Source: Salinisphaera dokdonensis (GTDB taxonomy: Bacteria > Pseudomonadota > Gammaproteobacteria > Nevskiales > Salinisphaeraceae). From it: a DNA stretch of 64,000 nt. The stretch lies in assembly GCF_040361215.1 (NCBI RefSeq), contig NZ_APND01000002.1:682001-746000 (forward strand), in the 5' to 3' direction. Below the pieces are notes generated by a model. It did no database searches. It was not told the origin of the DNA and worked only from the letters and a program-made list of their open reading frames with translations. The translations under genes and the position numbers were made by a program. Each line of letters begins with the position of its first letter. Positions within the stretch are counted from its first letter, which is position 1. Of the stretch, positions 44,714 to 53,833 are shown piece by piece.

Positions 44714-45823
44714 TCAATAAGCGCCGGTCAGTCGCGCCAGTGCCCCCGGCGCCGGGCGTGGGGTGCGCGACAGCGCATGAATATGGCGGCGTAGTGCGGC
44801 TTCGGCCGCCGGAAGACCGTCGCTGCGATGTGCGGCGGTGGCCGCGGCATGGGCATCGCCGTTTTCCAGAAATTCACCGAGGCAGGAGAGCGATAGCTTG
44901 TGCAGCGCGGCGCTGGTGCCTACACCCATGGTGCGCACCGCCTGGGCGTTGAGACGTTGTTCGACAGCGTCCTCGGGCAGGGCGAGTACCGGTTTGCCGA
45001 GATAAATCGCTTCCGAGAGCAACTGGTTGCCGGCGGTCGAGACGACGGCCTTCGCCGCGGCGAGATCGTCGATGAAGCCCTGCTGCGACGGTGCCTTGAA
45101 CTCGAGGTTGGCACTCGTGCCGCGATGCGTGGTGCCGTAGATAATCACGTTCTCCCCGCAGGCACGCAGCGCGGTATCGACTGCGGCGGTGTACTGATGC
45201 GCGCCCTTGTTGAGATAGACCAGCACCCGGTTGCCGCGGTACGGCGCGGCATTACGCACCGGCTCGCGCAGGATGGGACCGACCAGTTGAACCGTGTCCC
45301 GGCGCGGACGCGCCGGGTAGAAGCTGGACACGATCACGCGGTCCGGGTCGCCTATGAAGGCGCGATAGCCGAGGCCGTCGCGGATACCGGCGAGCGCGTC
45401 GCCTGGCGCGAAGTCGCAGTGACAATAGGCCATGATGCCGACATGATCGAAGCCGATCCGCGGAATGCCGTGATGGCGGGCGAAGCGATGCCCGTAGGTT
45501 TCCGAGTCGGAGATCACGATATCCGGCGCGAAATCCGCCATCTGTTGCCAGACCGCTCGGGTACGCGGGCCGGCTGCCATGAGGTCGGCGACCAGCGGGG
45601 CATTGCGCATGAGAGTGCGACGGGAAGATATACGCCCATGGCTGCCGTACTGGTAGCCGATCACGGGGATCTCGACGCTGTCGTGATCGCGGGCGAGCAT
45701 GTCGTGCGCGTCGCGCCCGGCGAATACGCGGACCTCGTGGTCGCGTTCCAGGCCTGGCAGTACGGCTGCGGTACGCATCGCATGGCCGCGTCCGTAGCCC
45801 ATCACGGTATAGGCAATTCGCAT
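44714..45823 (-). CDS. MurG-like GT-B glycosyltransferase
   Basis: The 369-residue protein begins RIAYTVMGYGRGHAMRT, a glycine-rich loop like those of GT28/GT1 enzymes. It has a C-terminal donor site (VSTAGNQLLSEAIYLGKPVLALPEDAVEQ). It transfers a sugar, probably to a lipid or other membrane-near acceptor, but donor and acceptor are unknown. It lies next to the chorismatase gene in the same direction, 65 bp apart. Confidence 0.85.
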   Translation of the reverse strand: MRIAYTVMGYGRGHAMRTAAVLPGLERDHEVRVFAGRDAHDMLARDHDSVEIPVIGYQYGSHGRISSRRTLMRNAPLVADLMAAGPRTRAVWQQMADFAPDIVISDSETYGHRFARHHGIPRIGFDHVGIMAYCHCDFAPGDALAGIRDGLGYRAFIGDPDRVIVSSFYPARPRRDTVQLVGPILREPVRNAAPYRGNRVLVYLNKGAHQYTAAVDTALRACGENVIIYGTTHRGTSANLEFKAPSQQGFIDDLAAAKAVVSTAGNQLLSEAIYLGKPVLALPEDAVEQRLNAQAVRTMGVGTSAALHKLSLSCLGEFLENGDAHAAATAAHRSDGLPAAEAALRRHIHALSRTPRPAPGALARLTGAY

Positions 45824-45888
45824 GGCGTTAGCCGTTTCGTATTTCCGCGCCAGTATCGGCGCGGGCCATGACGAATTTGTGACGGCGT

Positions 45889-46878
45889 TCAGGCCATGGG
45901 CATCTGCGCTTCAAACTCGATGAGCAGTTCCTCGCGACACAGCGGCGCGTGCAAGAGAGCAACTGGCACGCCCGGTGCCCGCGCCCGTGTGATCGCCAGG
46001 ATAGCCGCTGCATCGTCCGGGTCGCGGACATAGGCCTTGAGGCACTCGAGCGTGGCCAGTCCCTTGTCCTCATCCCAGGCGTTGGCGCTTTTCATTACGG
46101 CTACGAGGTTGTCGAGCGCTTCATGCGTCTGGGCGGCGACATCGTCCACGTGCCGACTTTCATGTCCGATGATGCTGGCCGTGCCGGATATAAGGAAATA
46201 GGGCGTGCCCGCGAGATCAACGCGTCCGGCTCGGGCGAACGCCGGCGCGCGTGCGCCGTATTGGCGCGGATAGTCATAGGCGCTGATCTGGCGCGGATTC
46301 TCGACCGGGGTGAACGGCTGATCGCCAATCAGCACGTGCATTCGTACCCCGCGCTGGTGCCCGGTCACCAGGGTGGCGGGCGGCAGCGTGGTCATTCCGT
46401 GATCGGGCATGTCGAGGGCTTCCGCGCGGCCGCGGCAAAAGCGCTTGTAGCGCTGGTCGTCGCCTTTGCCTGCGGTCACGCCCGAAAGCCAATGCCAGAC
46501 GCGCTGTACATGAGCGAGGCCCAGCGTGCGTTGCAGGGCGAACAGCTGCGTGTAGGCATCGAAGGCCGCCTGTTGGATCGCCTGCGGGTTGTCGAGGCAT
46601 CCACCGTCGTCGATATGGCGTGTCGCGAAAGCGATGCGGTCGCTGCAGGAATAGGCCCAGCCGTGCGCTTCGCCGTGGGTGACTTCGGTATCGACGGTCC
46701 AGAATTCGCTATCGAAGTCGCCGCCGAGGCTGGGCAGCGGGCAGTTGAACCATTGTGTATCCGGCCGGTGATCGACACGCGCCAACACATGCGCCGCGCT
46801 CGGCGCGAGAGCGTCGGGCGAGGTGGAGTCGAGCGGGTGCCAACGCACGGCGGCGTCAGTGGTTGGAACGTCGGGCAT
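45889..46878 (-). CDS. XanB2/FkbO-type chorismatase (3-/4-hydroxybenzoate producing)
   Basis: The protein has 329 residues from the ATG at 46878. The C-terminal half shows FLISGTASIIGHESRHVDDVAAQTHEALDNL, the hallmark of the YjgF-like chorismatase family (FkbO, Hyg5, Xanthomonas XanB2). These hydrolyse chorismate to 3-hydroxybenzoate, 4-hydroxybenzoate or dihydroxycyclohexadiene acid. XanB2 feeds both ubiquinone and xanthomonadin pigments. Here it sits between two glycosyltransferases, with no pigment genes in sight, so a ubiquinone or glycoconjugate role is possible. Product specificity needs residue alignment. Confidence 0.78.
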   Translation of the reverse strand: MPDVPTTDAAVRWHPLDSTSPDALAPSAAHVLARVDHRPDTQWFNCPLPSLGGDFDSEFWTVDTEVTHGEAHGWAYSCSDRIAFATRHIDDGGCLDNPQAIQQAAFDAYTQLFALQRTLGLAHVQRVWHWLSGVTAGKGDDQRYKRFCRGRAEALDMPDHGMTTLPPATLVTGHQRGVRMHVLIGDQPFTPVENPRQISAYDYPRQYGARAPAFARAGRVDLAGTPYFLISGTASIIGHESRHVDDVAAQTHEALDNLVAVMKSANAWDEDKGLATLECLKAYVRDPDDAAAILAITRARAPGVPVALLHAPLCREELLIEFEAQMPMA

Positions 46879-46946
46879 GCGATAAGCGGTGGCGTGGATC
46901 GCGTCAGCGCAGCAGTCTAGCCCGCAGTCGTCGACCGAACCAGCGT

Positions 46947-48044
46947 TCAGGCAGCGCCGCGGTTGGGTTGTTTCGAAAGCATTCCGCGAACTGCCTCGAC
47001 GGTATGCTCCGGGGTCAGCGTCTCGCCGGCCAGCGACACGCAGCCCGGGCCGAGCGGGGCATAGGCCGCGGGATTCGTCGCCTTGAACAGGCCGGCCACC
47101 GGCACGCCGGCCGCGGCTGCCAGATGCATCGGGCCACTGTCGGCAGCAACGAAGGCGTCGGCCCGGCTGAGCGTGGCGGCAAGCACGTCGAGCTCTGCGA
47201 TACATACGCTGGCCATGCTGGTCGGCGTGGGTGCGCCGGGCGGGCAGATCTGCAACAAGTGGGCCTCGGGCAGCTTTTCGGCGACCTGCTCGAGAAAATC
47301 CGCCCACCAGTCGTCATCGAGCTGCTTGTTGCCGGTCGCCTGCGTGAAAAAGGCCACCACGGGCGATGGGCTCGTCAGCTCCCTGAAAGCGCGATCCCAA
47401 TGTTGCTGCGCTGACCTCTCGGCCTCCGCGCCCGGGAAGACAGCGAGCGTGTTGAAGCGCTGCCATTCAGTTTCGGTAACGCCAGACTCGAGCAGTTCCA
47501 CAGCCTGTTTTGCCTGATGGCGGCTACCCGGTCGCGAGGCCGCGTGGCTGAGCGGAACCCATTGGTTCGCGGTGGCAAAACCCATGCGCTGGCGCGCTTT
47601 CGACAGTGCAAGGGCCAGACGGTTGCTCGCCGAGTTGCCGCTCGGATCAATAGCAAGATCATAACGGCGTGCGCGCAGTTGGCGCAGCAGTTTCAGCGTA
47701 GCGCCAAACGATTTTTCATGGACCCAGACCCGGCCGATGCCGGGCAATGTCTCGAGCAGAGGTTTTTGACGCGCGTCCTGGATCACGACATCGATGGTGG
47801 CGGCCGGCAGCGATGCGGCGAGGGTCCGCAGCATCGGTGTCAGGAACAGGATATTGCCCAGGCGCTTGTTCAGCCGTACGACCAGGACCCGGCGGGTATC
47901 ACCCACGAGCGGACGCCGGCGAGGCTCGGTAGTGCCGAGCAGTCGCGTGAGCAGGCGGTTCAGCCGCCCCCGGTTGTTGCGGCGCTGATGCTTGATCCAC
48001 CGCTTCAGGCTTTTGGCATTCACGTTCCTAGATTGGCCTGTCAT
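46947..48044 (-). CDS. GT9 heptosyltransferase-like protein
   Basis: The 365-residue protein is a GT-B fold enzyme of the LPS heptosyltransferase type. A basic N-terminus (about 45 residues, rich in Arg) is followed by VLVVRLNKRLGNILFLTPMLRTL. It has VVAFFTQATGNKQLDDDWW in the donor region and ADAFVAADSGPMHLAAAAGVPVAGLF, the family's donor-binding signature. It probably adds a core sugar to lipopolysaccharide at the inner face of the membrane. It lies 68 bp upstream of the chorismatase in the same direction. Confidence 0.88.
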   Translation of the reverse strand: MTGQSRNVNAKSLKRWIKHQRRNNRGRLNRLLTRLLGTTEPRRRPLVGDTRRVLVVRLNKRLGNILFLTPMLRTLAASLPAATIDVVIQDARQKPLLETLPGIGRVWVHEKSFGATLKLLRQLRARRYDLAIDPSGNSASNRLALALSKARQRMGFATANQWVPLSHAASRPGSRHQAKQAVELLESGVTETEWQRFNTLAVFPGAEAERSAQQHWDRAFRELTSPSPVVAFFTQATGNKQLDDDWWADFLEQVAEKLPEAHLLQICPPGAPTPTSMASVCIAELDVLAATLSRADAFVAADSGPMHLAAAAGVPVAGLFKATNPAAYAPLGPGCVSLAGETLTPEHTVEAVRGMLSKQPNRGAA

Positions 48045-48130
48045 GACCGCGTGTCCCCTGCGAGCCTCGATTGATCGCCATGTTGAATGCGCGGCACTCC
48101 CGGAATCGTGAATACGAGATCAAGATTCCA

Positions 48131-49414
48131 TCAAGATTCGCGAAGCCGTACCTCGATGCGTGTGCCTTCGTGGGGCCGACTGGTCAGGCGGAGCGGCCAG
48201 TCGTAACGGTCGGCCACGCGCTTGACGAGGTACAGCCCCAGACCGAGCCCCGCGCCTTGGCCATTTCTGTAGCCGCGCTCGAAGGCGTGCTGCAGCTGCT
48301 CTCGTCCCATGCCGTCACCGTCGTCGGCGACGCTCAGCACTCCATCGGCCAGCGTCACGCGCACGGTATCGCCGCCGTGGCGCAGTGCGTTGCGCAACAG
48401 ATTGCCGAATACGATGACCAGGGCGATACGCGGCGCAGCCACGCGACAGGCATCCAGTGCGGGCACTTGCAAGCGCTTGTTGCCAAGCATGGGTCGATAG
48501 GCGTCGATCACTTCGCTGACCACGCTCTCCGCACGGCAGTCGGGCTCCACGCCGTCGTGGCTGCGGCCTTCGTCCCGAGCAAGGAACAACAGCGATTCGA
48601 TCAACTCCGCCATCTGCCGGCTGGCACGCTCGATCCGCGTCAACGGCGCGCTATTGGCCGTACGCGGATCCTGTTGCAGCACTTCGAGGGCGCCCTGGAT
48701 GACGGCCAGCGGTGTGCGTAGTTCGTGACTGGCATCGGCGGTGAAGCTGCGCTCGCGCTCGACGAAGCCGTCGAGCCGTTGCATGAAGCGATCGAAGGCA
48801 CGCGCGATCACGCCGACCTCGAACCCGTCGAAATGGGCTGCAAGATCGTGGCTGGCTACCTCCGGTTGCAGGCTGGCGACGTGCTCTGCCAGCCGGTTGA
48901 TCGGCTTGAGGCTGATGCGGGCGATCCAGGTGCCCAGCGGCAGAGCGAGCGCAACCACGATCATCGCAGCCACGATGAGCACGGTGCGAAAGAGTGACTC
49001 GCGCGCCTCGATTGCGGTCACGTCGTAGGCGAGAAAGGCGCGTTTGCCCTCGATCATCGTGGTGGCGACACGATAGCTGCGATCGTTGAAGGTCAGATCC
49101 ATGCCCGGATGATGGGTCGGCAGGCTGCGCAGTGGCGGCGGCAGCTCGTCGAGTCCGTCGGGCTCGACGACGAAAGCCTTGATAGTGGCCGAATTCGGCA
49201 ACGCGGCTGCGCCTTCGGCGGCGTACTCGGTTTCCAGTTCGTTGACCTCGTGGGCCACGATGCCGGCGAGCAGGTCGTCTTCGAGCCGTTCGTTGATCGC
49301 GAACAGGGCCATCACCATCACTGTCGCCATCATGGCGACGAACAACGCCAGCGCCGCGGTAACGCGGAACTGGAGGCTGTCCAGGCGGCGTTTCAGCACG
49401 TCGCTGGGCCCCAT
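48131..49414 (-). CDS. Sensor histidine kinase
   Basis: The 427-residue protein has two membrane segments (about 17-40 and 142-165) enclosing a ~100-residue periplasmic sensor. HAMP follows (SLKPINRLAEHVASL). The HisKA box carries H230 in FTADASHELRTPL, and the HATPase has GNLLRNALRHGG and DDGDGMG. Its ATG lies 1 nt after the regulator stop, so they form a two-component pair. The signal is unknown. Confidence 0.93.
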   Translation of the reverse strand: MGPSDVLKRRLDSLQFRVTAALALFVAMMATVMVMALFAINERLEDDLLAGIVAHEVNELETEYAAEGAAALPNSATIKAFVVEPDGLDELPPPLRSLPTHHPGMDLTFNDRSYRVATTMIEGKRAFLAYDVTAIEARESLFRTVLIVAAMIVVALALPLGTWIARISLKPINRLAEHVASLQPEVASHDLAAHFDGFEVGVIARAFDRFMQRLDGFVERERSFTADASHELRTPLAVIQGALEVLQQDPRTANSAPLTRIERASRQMAELIESLLFLARDEGRSHDGVEPDCRAESVVSEVIDAYRPMLGNKRLQVPALDACRVAAPRIALVIVFGNLLRNALRHGGDTVRVTLADGVLSVADDGDGMGREQLQHAFERGYRNGQGAGLGLGLYLVKRVADRYDWPLRLTSRPHEGTRIEVRLRES

Positions 49415-49415
49415 T

Positions 49416-50096
49416 TCATGCCGCGTCCGGCGCGATCAGTCGATAGCCCATGGTCGGCACGGTATGCAGCAACGCGGTATCGAAGGGCTTGTCGATTGCG
49501 GCGCGCAGGGCATGGATATGGGTGCGCAGTGCTTCCGAGTCCGGCGGATGGTCGCCCCAGATCGCAGCTTCGAGTTCGGCGCGACGCACCAGCCGCGGTG
49601 AGGCCCGCATGAGCACTTCGAGCAGTCGCAGCGCGGTCGGCGTGAGCGCGATACGTGTTTCTTCTCGCTCGGCCTGCCAAGTGTCGAGGTTGAGCACCAG
49701 ATCGGCGACCCGCAGCACACGCTGGCTGCGCCGCGGTCCGCGGCTGCCGATAGCGGTCAGCCGGGCATCGAGTTCGAGCAGCGAAAACGGTTTGATCAGG
49801 TAATCGTCGGCGCCGCAAGCAAAGCCGGCGAGCTTGTCGTCGATGGTGTCGCGCGCGGTGAGCATGAGAATCGGCGTCTGCCGATCGGCTTCGCCTCGCA
49901 GGCGGGCGCACAGGTCCAGGCCGTCGATACCGGGCAGCATCAGATCGAGCACGATGGCGTCGTAGTCGTTCACTACGGCCAGATGCAGGCCGGTTACCCC
50001 GTCGGTGGCGCTGTCCATGATGTGGTGTCGCGCCGACAGGAACTCGATGATGTTGGCGGCGAGATCCTCGTTGTCCTCGATCACGAGTATGCGCAT
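49416..50096 (-). CDS. OmpR/PhoB-family response regulator
   Basis: The 226-residue protein has a receiver domain with D51 (IVLDLMLPGIDGL), acidic pair ED at 7-8, and the K of IKPFS. A winged-helix DNA-binding domain is C-terminal (TALRLLEVL, then HIHALRAAIDKPF). The ATG at 50096 begins MRILVIEDN; the upstream start at 50138 adds a tail not seen in the family. The kinase gene follows directly. Targets are unknown. Confidence 0.93.
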   Translation of the reverse strand: MRILVIEDNEDLAANIIEFLSARHHIMDSATDGVTGLHLAVVNDYDAIVLDLMLPGIDGLDLCARLRGEADRQTPILMLTARDTIDDKLAGFACGADDYLIKPFSLLELDARLTAIGSRGPRRSQRVLRVADLVLNLDTWQAEREETRIALTPTALRLLEVLMRASPRLVRRAELEAAIWGDHPPDSEALRTHIHALRAAIDKPFDTALLHTVPTMGYRLIAPDAA

Positions 50097-50266
50097 GCGA
50101 TCTCCCGGCCGGTGCGAATGCGGACGGTGTGGCCGCATGCAACGGTTTGCCGTGTGGAAACTGGTCTCATTGGATTATTTTATCTTTATTCGTGCGCCGG
50201 TCTGCAGGGTGGCGGTGTTCTACACTGCGGCAGAAGCTTTTCCTGTTGGTAGTCGATAGACCCACG

Positions 50267-51091
50267 ATGCCCCATCGCCGTTCCCCTGCCGTCGTGTTCA
50301 CCGATCTGGATGCGACCCTGCTTGATCATCACGACTACGGCTGGACGGCGGCGCAACCCGCGCTCGACGCGCTGGCCGCACGCGATGTGCCGGTATGCAT
50401 CGTCACCAGCAAGACCGCCGCGGAGGTGGCGGCGCTGCGTATCGAACTGCGCAACGGGCATCCCTTCGCGGTGGAGAACGGCGGCGCGGTCGCGGTACCG
50501 CGAGGCTATTTCGACGGCGTGGCCTGCGGTGCCGATACGCCGGTTGAACTCACCACCCTCGGTGCCCCGCGCGAGGAACTGGTCGAGCTCGCCACGGTTT
50601 TGCGCGCGCGCCACGGCTTTCGGTTTCAGGGCTTCGCCGAGATGAGTGCCGATGACGTGATCGCGGCGACCGGCCTGGATCGGCCCGGCGCCGGTCGGGC
50701 GCTCGAACGCAACGCCTCCGAGCCGCTGCTTTGGCAGGACAGCGACAGCGCGCGCGAGCGCTTCATGACGGCGGTCGAGGCAGCGGGCTATGTCGCGCGC
50801 GAAGGCGGTCGCTTCGTGCATGTGCTCGGCCATGCCCACAAGGGCGATGCGCTCGACTGGCTGTGCAGCCGCTATGCCGCGCGCGACGGCTCGATTCTTG
50901 CAATAGCGCTGGGCGACAGCGGCAACGATGCCGACATGCTCGCCGCCGCGGATATCGGTTACTGGATCGCACGCCCCGACGGCAGCCACTACGGTCCGGC
51001 CGGTGGCGCGATCCGTCATGCCGCGGGTATCGGTCCCGCCGGCTGGCGCGCGGCGATCGAAGAGCTGATCGCACGACAAGAGATCCAATAA
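50267..51091 (+). CDS. HAD-family mannosyl-/glucosyl-3-phosphoglycerate phosphatase
   Basis: The 274-residue protein starts at ATG 50267; a longer upstream frame was rejected. It has the HAD motif VFTDLDATLLD (Asp13 and Asp15), VTSKTAAEV, and the closing GDSGNDADML. Length and the FAVENGGAVAVP segment fit mannosyl-3-phosphoglycerate phosphatase (MPGP/YedP). Next to a glucosyl-3-phosphoglycerate synthase-like gene it probably dephosphorylates glucosyl-3-phosphoglycerate to the osmolyte glucosylglycerate. The two genes are separated by 12 bp and transcribed together. Confidence 0.88.
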   Translation: MPHRRSPAVVFTDLDATLLDHHDYGWTAAQPALDALAARDVPVCIVTSKTAAEVAALRIELRNGHPFAVENGGAVAVPRGYFDGVACGADTPVELTTLGAPREELVELATVLRARHGFRFQGFAEMSADDVIAATGLDRPGAGRALERNASEPLLWQDSDSARERFMTAVEAAGYVAREGGRFVHVLGHAHKGDALDWLCSRYAARDGSILAIALGDSGNDADMLAAADIGYWIARPDGSHYGPAGGAIRHAAGIGPAGWRAAIEELIARQEIQ

Positions 51092-51103
51092 CGAGGAGAG
51101 GGT

Positions 51104-52336
51104 ATGGCTGATTTCCACCAGAACGGGCTGATCACGACGTTGCATCGCCTGGGCGATCGGCCGATCGAGGCGCTCGAGGCCGAGCTACGCGCGTTCGGGC
51201 GTCGCCGGCCCATGTCGCTGATTCTGCCGTGCCTGTATTCGGAGCTCGAGGGGGATGCGCTGCCGAACATCGTCGAACAGATCGCGAAAGTCGATTATCT
51301 AGACGAGATCATCATCGGCCTGGACGCGGCGGACGAGCGCCAGTTCGCCCATGCCCACCGGTTCTTCAAGCAGTTGGGTCAGCCGCACCGGCTGCTCTGG
51401 AACGATGGCCCGCGGCTGATGCAGCTTTACGACCAGCTCGATGCCGAAGGCCTGGCGCCGGAGCGTCCGGGCAAGGGCGCCAATGTCTGGAACTGCATGG
51501 GCTATTTCCTGGCTTCGGGTACGGGCCGCGTGCTTGCCATGCACGACTGCGATATCAAGACCTACGACCGCGACCTGCTCGCGCGCCTGTTCTACCCGAT
51601 GGTGCATCCGAACTTCACCTACAAGTTCGCCAAGGGTTATTACGCGCGGATCGCCGACGGCAACATCAACGGTCGGGTGGCGCGTCTGTTCGTCACCCCG
51701 CTGGTGCGCTCGCTGATGACGGTGGTCGGCGATATGGAATATCTGCGTTATATGGACAGTTTCCGGTATCCGCTGTCCGGCGAATGCGCAATGACGGCTT
51801 CAGTCGCTGAATCCATCCGGATTCCCAGTGACTGGGGGCTGGAGATCGGCATCCTCGCGGAAGTGCATCGAAACTACACGCCCAACGCGATATGCCAGGT
51901 CGATATCGCCGACGCCTACGACCACAAGCACCAGCCCGTCTCCGACCACGAAGCCGACACCGGTCTGGCCAAGATGAGCGCGGATATCGCCAAGGCGCTC
52001 TATCGAAAGCTGGCCACCTACGGCGTGGTGCTCACGCCGGAGACCATCCGTACCATCAAGGCGGTCTATCTGCGCAACGCGCTGGACAGCGTGGAGCGCT
52101 TCTATTTCGATGCCCAGATCAACGGCCTCGCCTACGATCGGCACAAGGAAGAAAAGACCGTTGAGGTGTTCGTCGAGGCGATCATCAAGGCTGGCGAGCA
52201 GTACATCGCCAATCCGATGGAAGTGCCGTTCATGCCGACGTGGAACCGCGTGCGCGCTGCGTTTCCCGAGTTTCTCGACCGTTTCTACGATGCGGTGGAA
52301 GCCGACCACGCGCAGGCGGAGTCCGAGCAAGGCTAG
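51104..52336 (+). CDS. Glucosyl-3-phosphoglycerate synthase-like glycosyltransferase
   Basis: The 410-residue protein is a GT-A fold enzyme: LPCLYSELEG, IIIGLDAADERQ, KGANVWN, and the metal-binding DCD at 148-150 followed by IKTYDRDLL. The pattern matches the ~400-residue GpgS type that joins glucose from a nucleotide sugar to 3-phosphoglycerate. It is preceded by GAGGAGAGGG. With the phosphatase upstream and the sucrose-phosphorylase-like enzyme opposite, it points to glucosylglycerate as the product. A mannosyl specificity cannot be excluded. Confidence 0.85.
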   Translation: MADFHQNGLITTLHRLGDRPIEALEAELRAFGRRRPMSLILPCLYSELEGDALPNIVEQIAKVDYLDEIIIGLDAADERQFAHAHRFFKQLGQPHRLLWNDGPRLMQLYDQLDAEGLAPERPGKGANVWNCMGYFLASGTGRVLAMHDCDIKTYDRDLLARLFYPMVHPNFTYKFAKGYYARIADGNINGRVARLFVTPLVRSLMTVVGDMEYLRYMDSFRYPLSGECAMTASVAESIRIPSDWGLEIGILAEVHRNYTPNAICQVDIADAYDHKHQPVSDHEADTGLAKMSADIAKALYRKLATYGVVLTPETIRTIKAVYLRNALDSVERFYFDAQINGLAYDRHKEEKTVEVFVEAIIKAGEQYIANPMEVPFMPTWNRVRAAFPEFLDRFYDAVEADHAQAESEQG

Positions 52337-52473
52337 GCGCGCATTTTCTCGCTGTCAGGATGACGCGATCCCGCCCAAACGGCAGCAAAATCAAGCCGGT
52401 GCGGTAGCGTTCAGCTTGAGCGCCGGCGCCCATGTTATCTAGACGCCCTTCACCTGTTTGCAGGACGACGAAC

Positions 52474-53736
52474 ATGCGCAGTTCGCGCGTCGACGCGCTG
52501 GCGGATGCGCGGGAAATCGAGCAGGCGCAATCGGCGCCCGCCTTGATCGGCTTGATCCGGAAACAGCTCATGCGCGGGTTCGTCTGGCTGCGTTTTACCG
52601 CCGAACTCGAGCAGGCGTTTCGCTCGGAAAACGACCGGGCCGCGCGCGTCAATCGCATTGCCTTGCTGTCGATTGCCGCACTGGTACTGCTGATCAGCCC
52701 ATTGTTCGATACGGCCTATTTCGGCGTGCCGGAATCGGCGGCCTTCTGGTCGCGGCTATTGCTGGTCGGCGTGCTCGTGCCGGTGACGCTCGCGGCCGTG
52801 GCCTGGTGCCTGCGCCGTGGCGAGTCGCGGGCGACGGAATTCGTGATCACCGGCCAGTTCGCGATCGTGACCGTGGGGCTGCTGGCCAATCACATGATCC
52901 TCAACCGCTACAGCGCCGATTTCCCGATCGAATTCGTTGGCGTCGGTTTCGTGGCCGTGGTGGCGCTGGGGCGGGTAAGGTCCTGGGTGATCCTGCCGGT
53001 GGGTGCGGCACTATCGGTGCTGACGTGCGTCACCGTGATCGGGCTCGTGAATTCCAGTCCGGCGGATTACTACCACCTGGCTGCGGCCGGCGTGCTCGCG
53101 CTGTTCGCGACCTACCTGCAATACGCGAGCGAATACGTGCTGCGGCGCAGCTGGCTCGACCGTCAGCTGTTGCAGCTGGTGGCCCGCCACGACGGCCTGA
53201 CCGGGCTGCTCAACCGCCATGCCCTGGAAAGCGCGCTGGCCACCGCCCACGCCCATGCGGTGCGGGAGTGCAACGACTACAGCCTGGCGATGATCGATAT
53301 CGATCAATTCGGCGCCTATAACAACCGCTATGGGCACCCGGCCGGCGACGAGGCGCTGCGCCGGGTCGCCGAGGTGATAGAAGTCTATGCCCGGAGACCG
53401 CTCGACGTGTGTGGCCGCTATGGCGGCGAGGAATTCGTCACTTTCTGGATCGAAGGGCGGCCCAACGAGGCCGAAGAGCACGCCGAAGCATTGCGCGCAG
53501 CGATCGAAGACGCCGCGCTCGTACACGAGACGTCCGATGTCGCACCGGTCGTGACGGTGAGTATCGGTCTTTGTCACATCGAACAGCCCCAGCAGCACGA
53601 TTCGTTATCCGCGGTGCTTTCCTGTGCCGATGCTTTGCTCTATGAAGCCAAGGCCGCCGGGCGCAATTGCGTGAAGGTTGGCCTTTTCGATCGCGGTGGG
53701 CCCGTCGGGGAGAAGATGGCCGAGGCGGCCGATTGA
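52474..53736 (+). CDS. Membrane GGDEF diguanylate cyclase
   Basis: The 420-residue protein starts at ATG 52474 (AGGA upstream). It has a ~50-residue cytoplasmic tip, about six membrane segments (residues ~62-225), and a GGDEF domain at ~245-410 with GGEEF at 317-321. An intact product-inhibition site RPLD (308-311) sits exactly five residues before it. It should make cyclic-di-GMP under feedback inhibition. It lies 137 bp downstream of the synthase gene and converges on the GH13 gene. Confidence 0.93.
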   Translation: MRSSRVDALADAREIEQAQSAPALIGLIRKQLMRGFVWLRFTAELEQAFRSENDRAARVNRIALLSIAALVLLISPLFDTAYFGVPESAAFWSRLLLVGVLVPVTLAAVAWCLRRGESRATEFVITGQFAIVTVGLLANHMILNRYSADFPIEFVGVGFVAVVALGRVRSWVILPVGAALSVLTCVTVIGLVNSSPADYYHLAAAGVLALFATYLQYASEYVLRRSWLDRQLLQLVARHDGLTGLLNRHALESALATAHAHAVRECNDYSLAMIDIDQFGAYNNRYGHPAGDEALRRVAEVIEVYARRPLDVCGRYGGEEFVTFWIEGRPNEAEEHAEALRAAIEDAALVHETSDVAPVVTVSIGLCHIEQPQQHDSLSAVLSCADALLYEAKAAGRNCVKVGLFDRGGPVGEKMAEAAD

Positions 53737-53833
53737 GTCCACCGCGGTCAGGCCAGCGGCGGCCGCCGCGAGCGTCGTGCAGGACGGGATGGCTTCCAGC
53801 CGGCTCTTCGGACCGGTTTTCCAAACCGCGACG

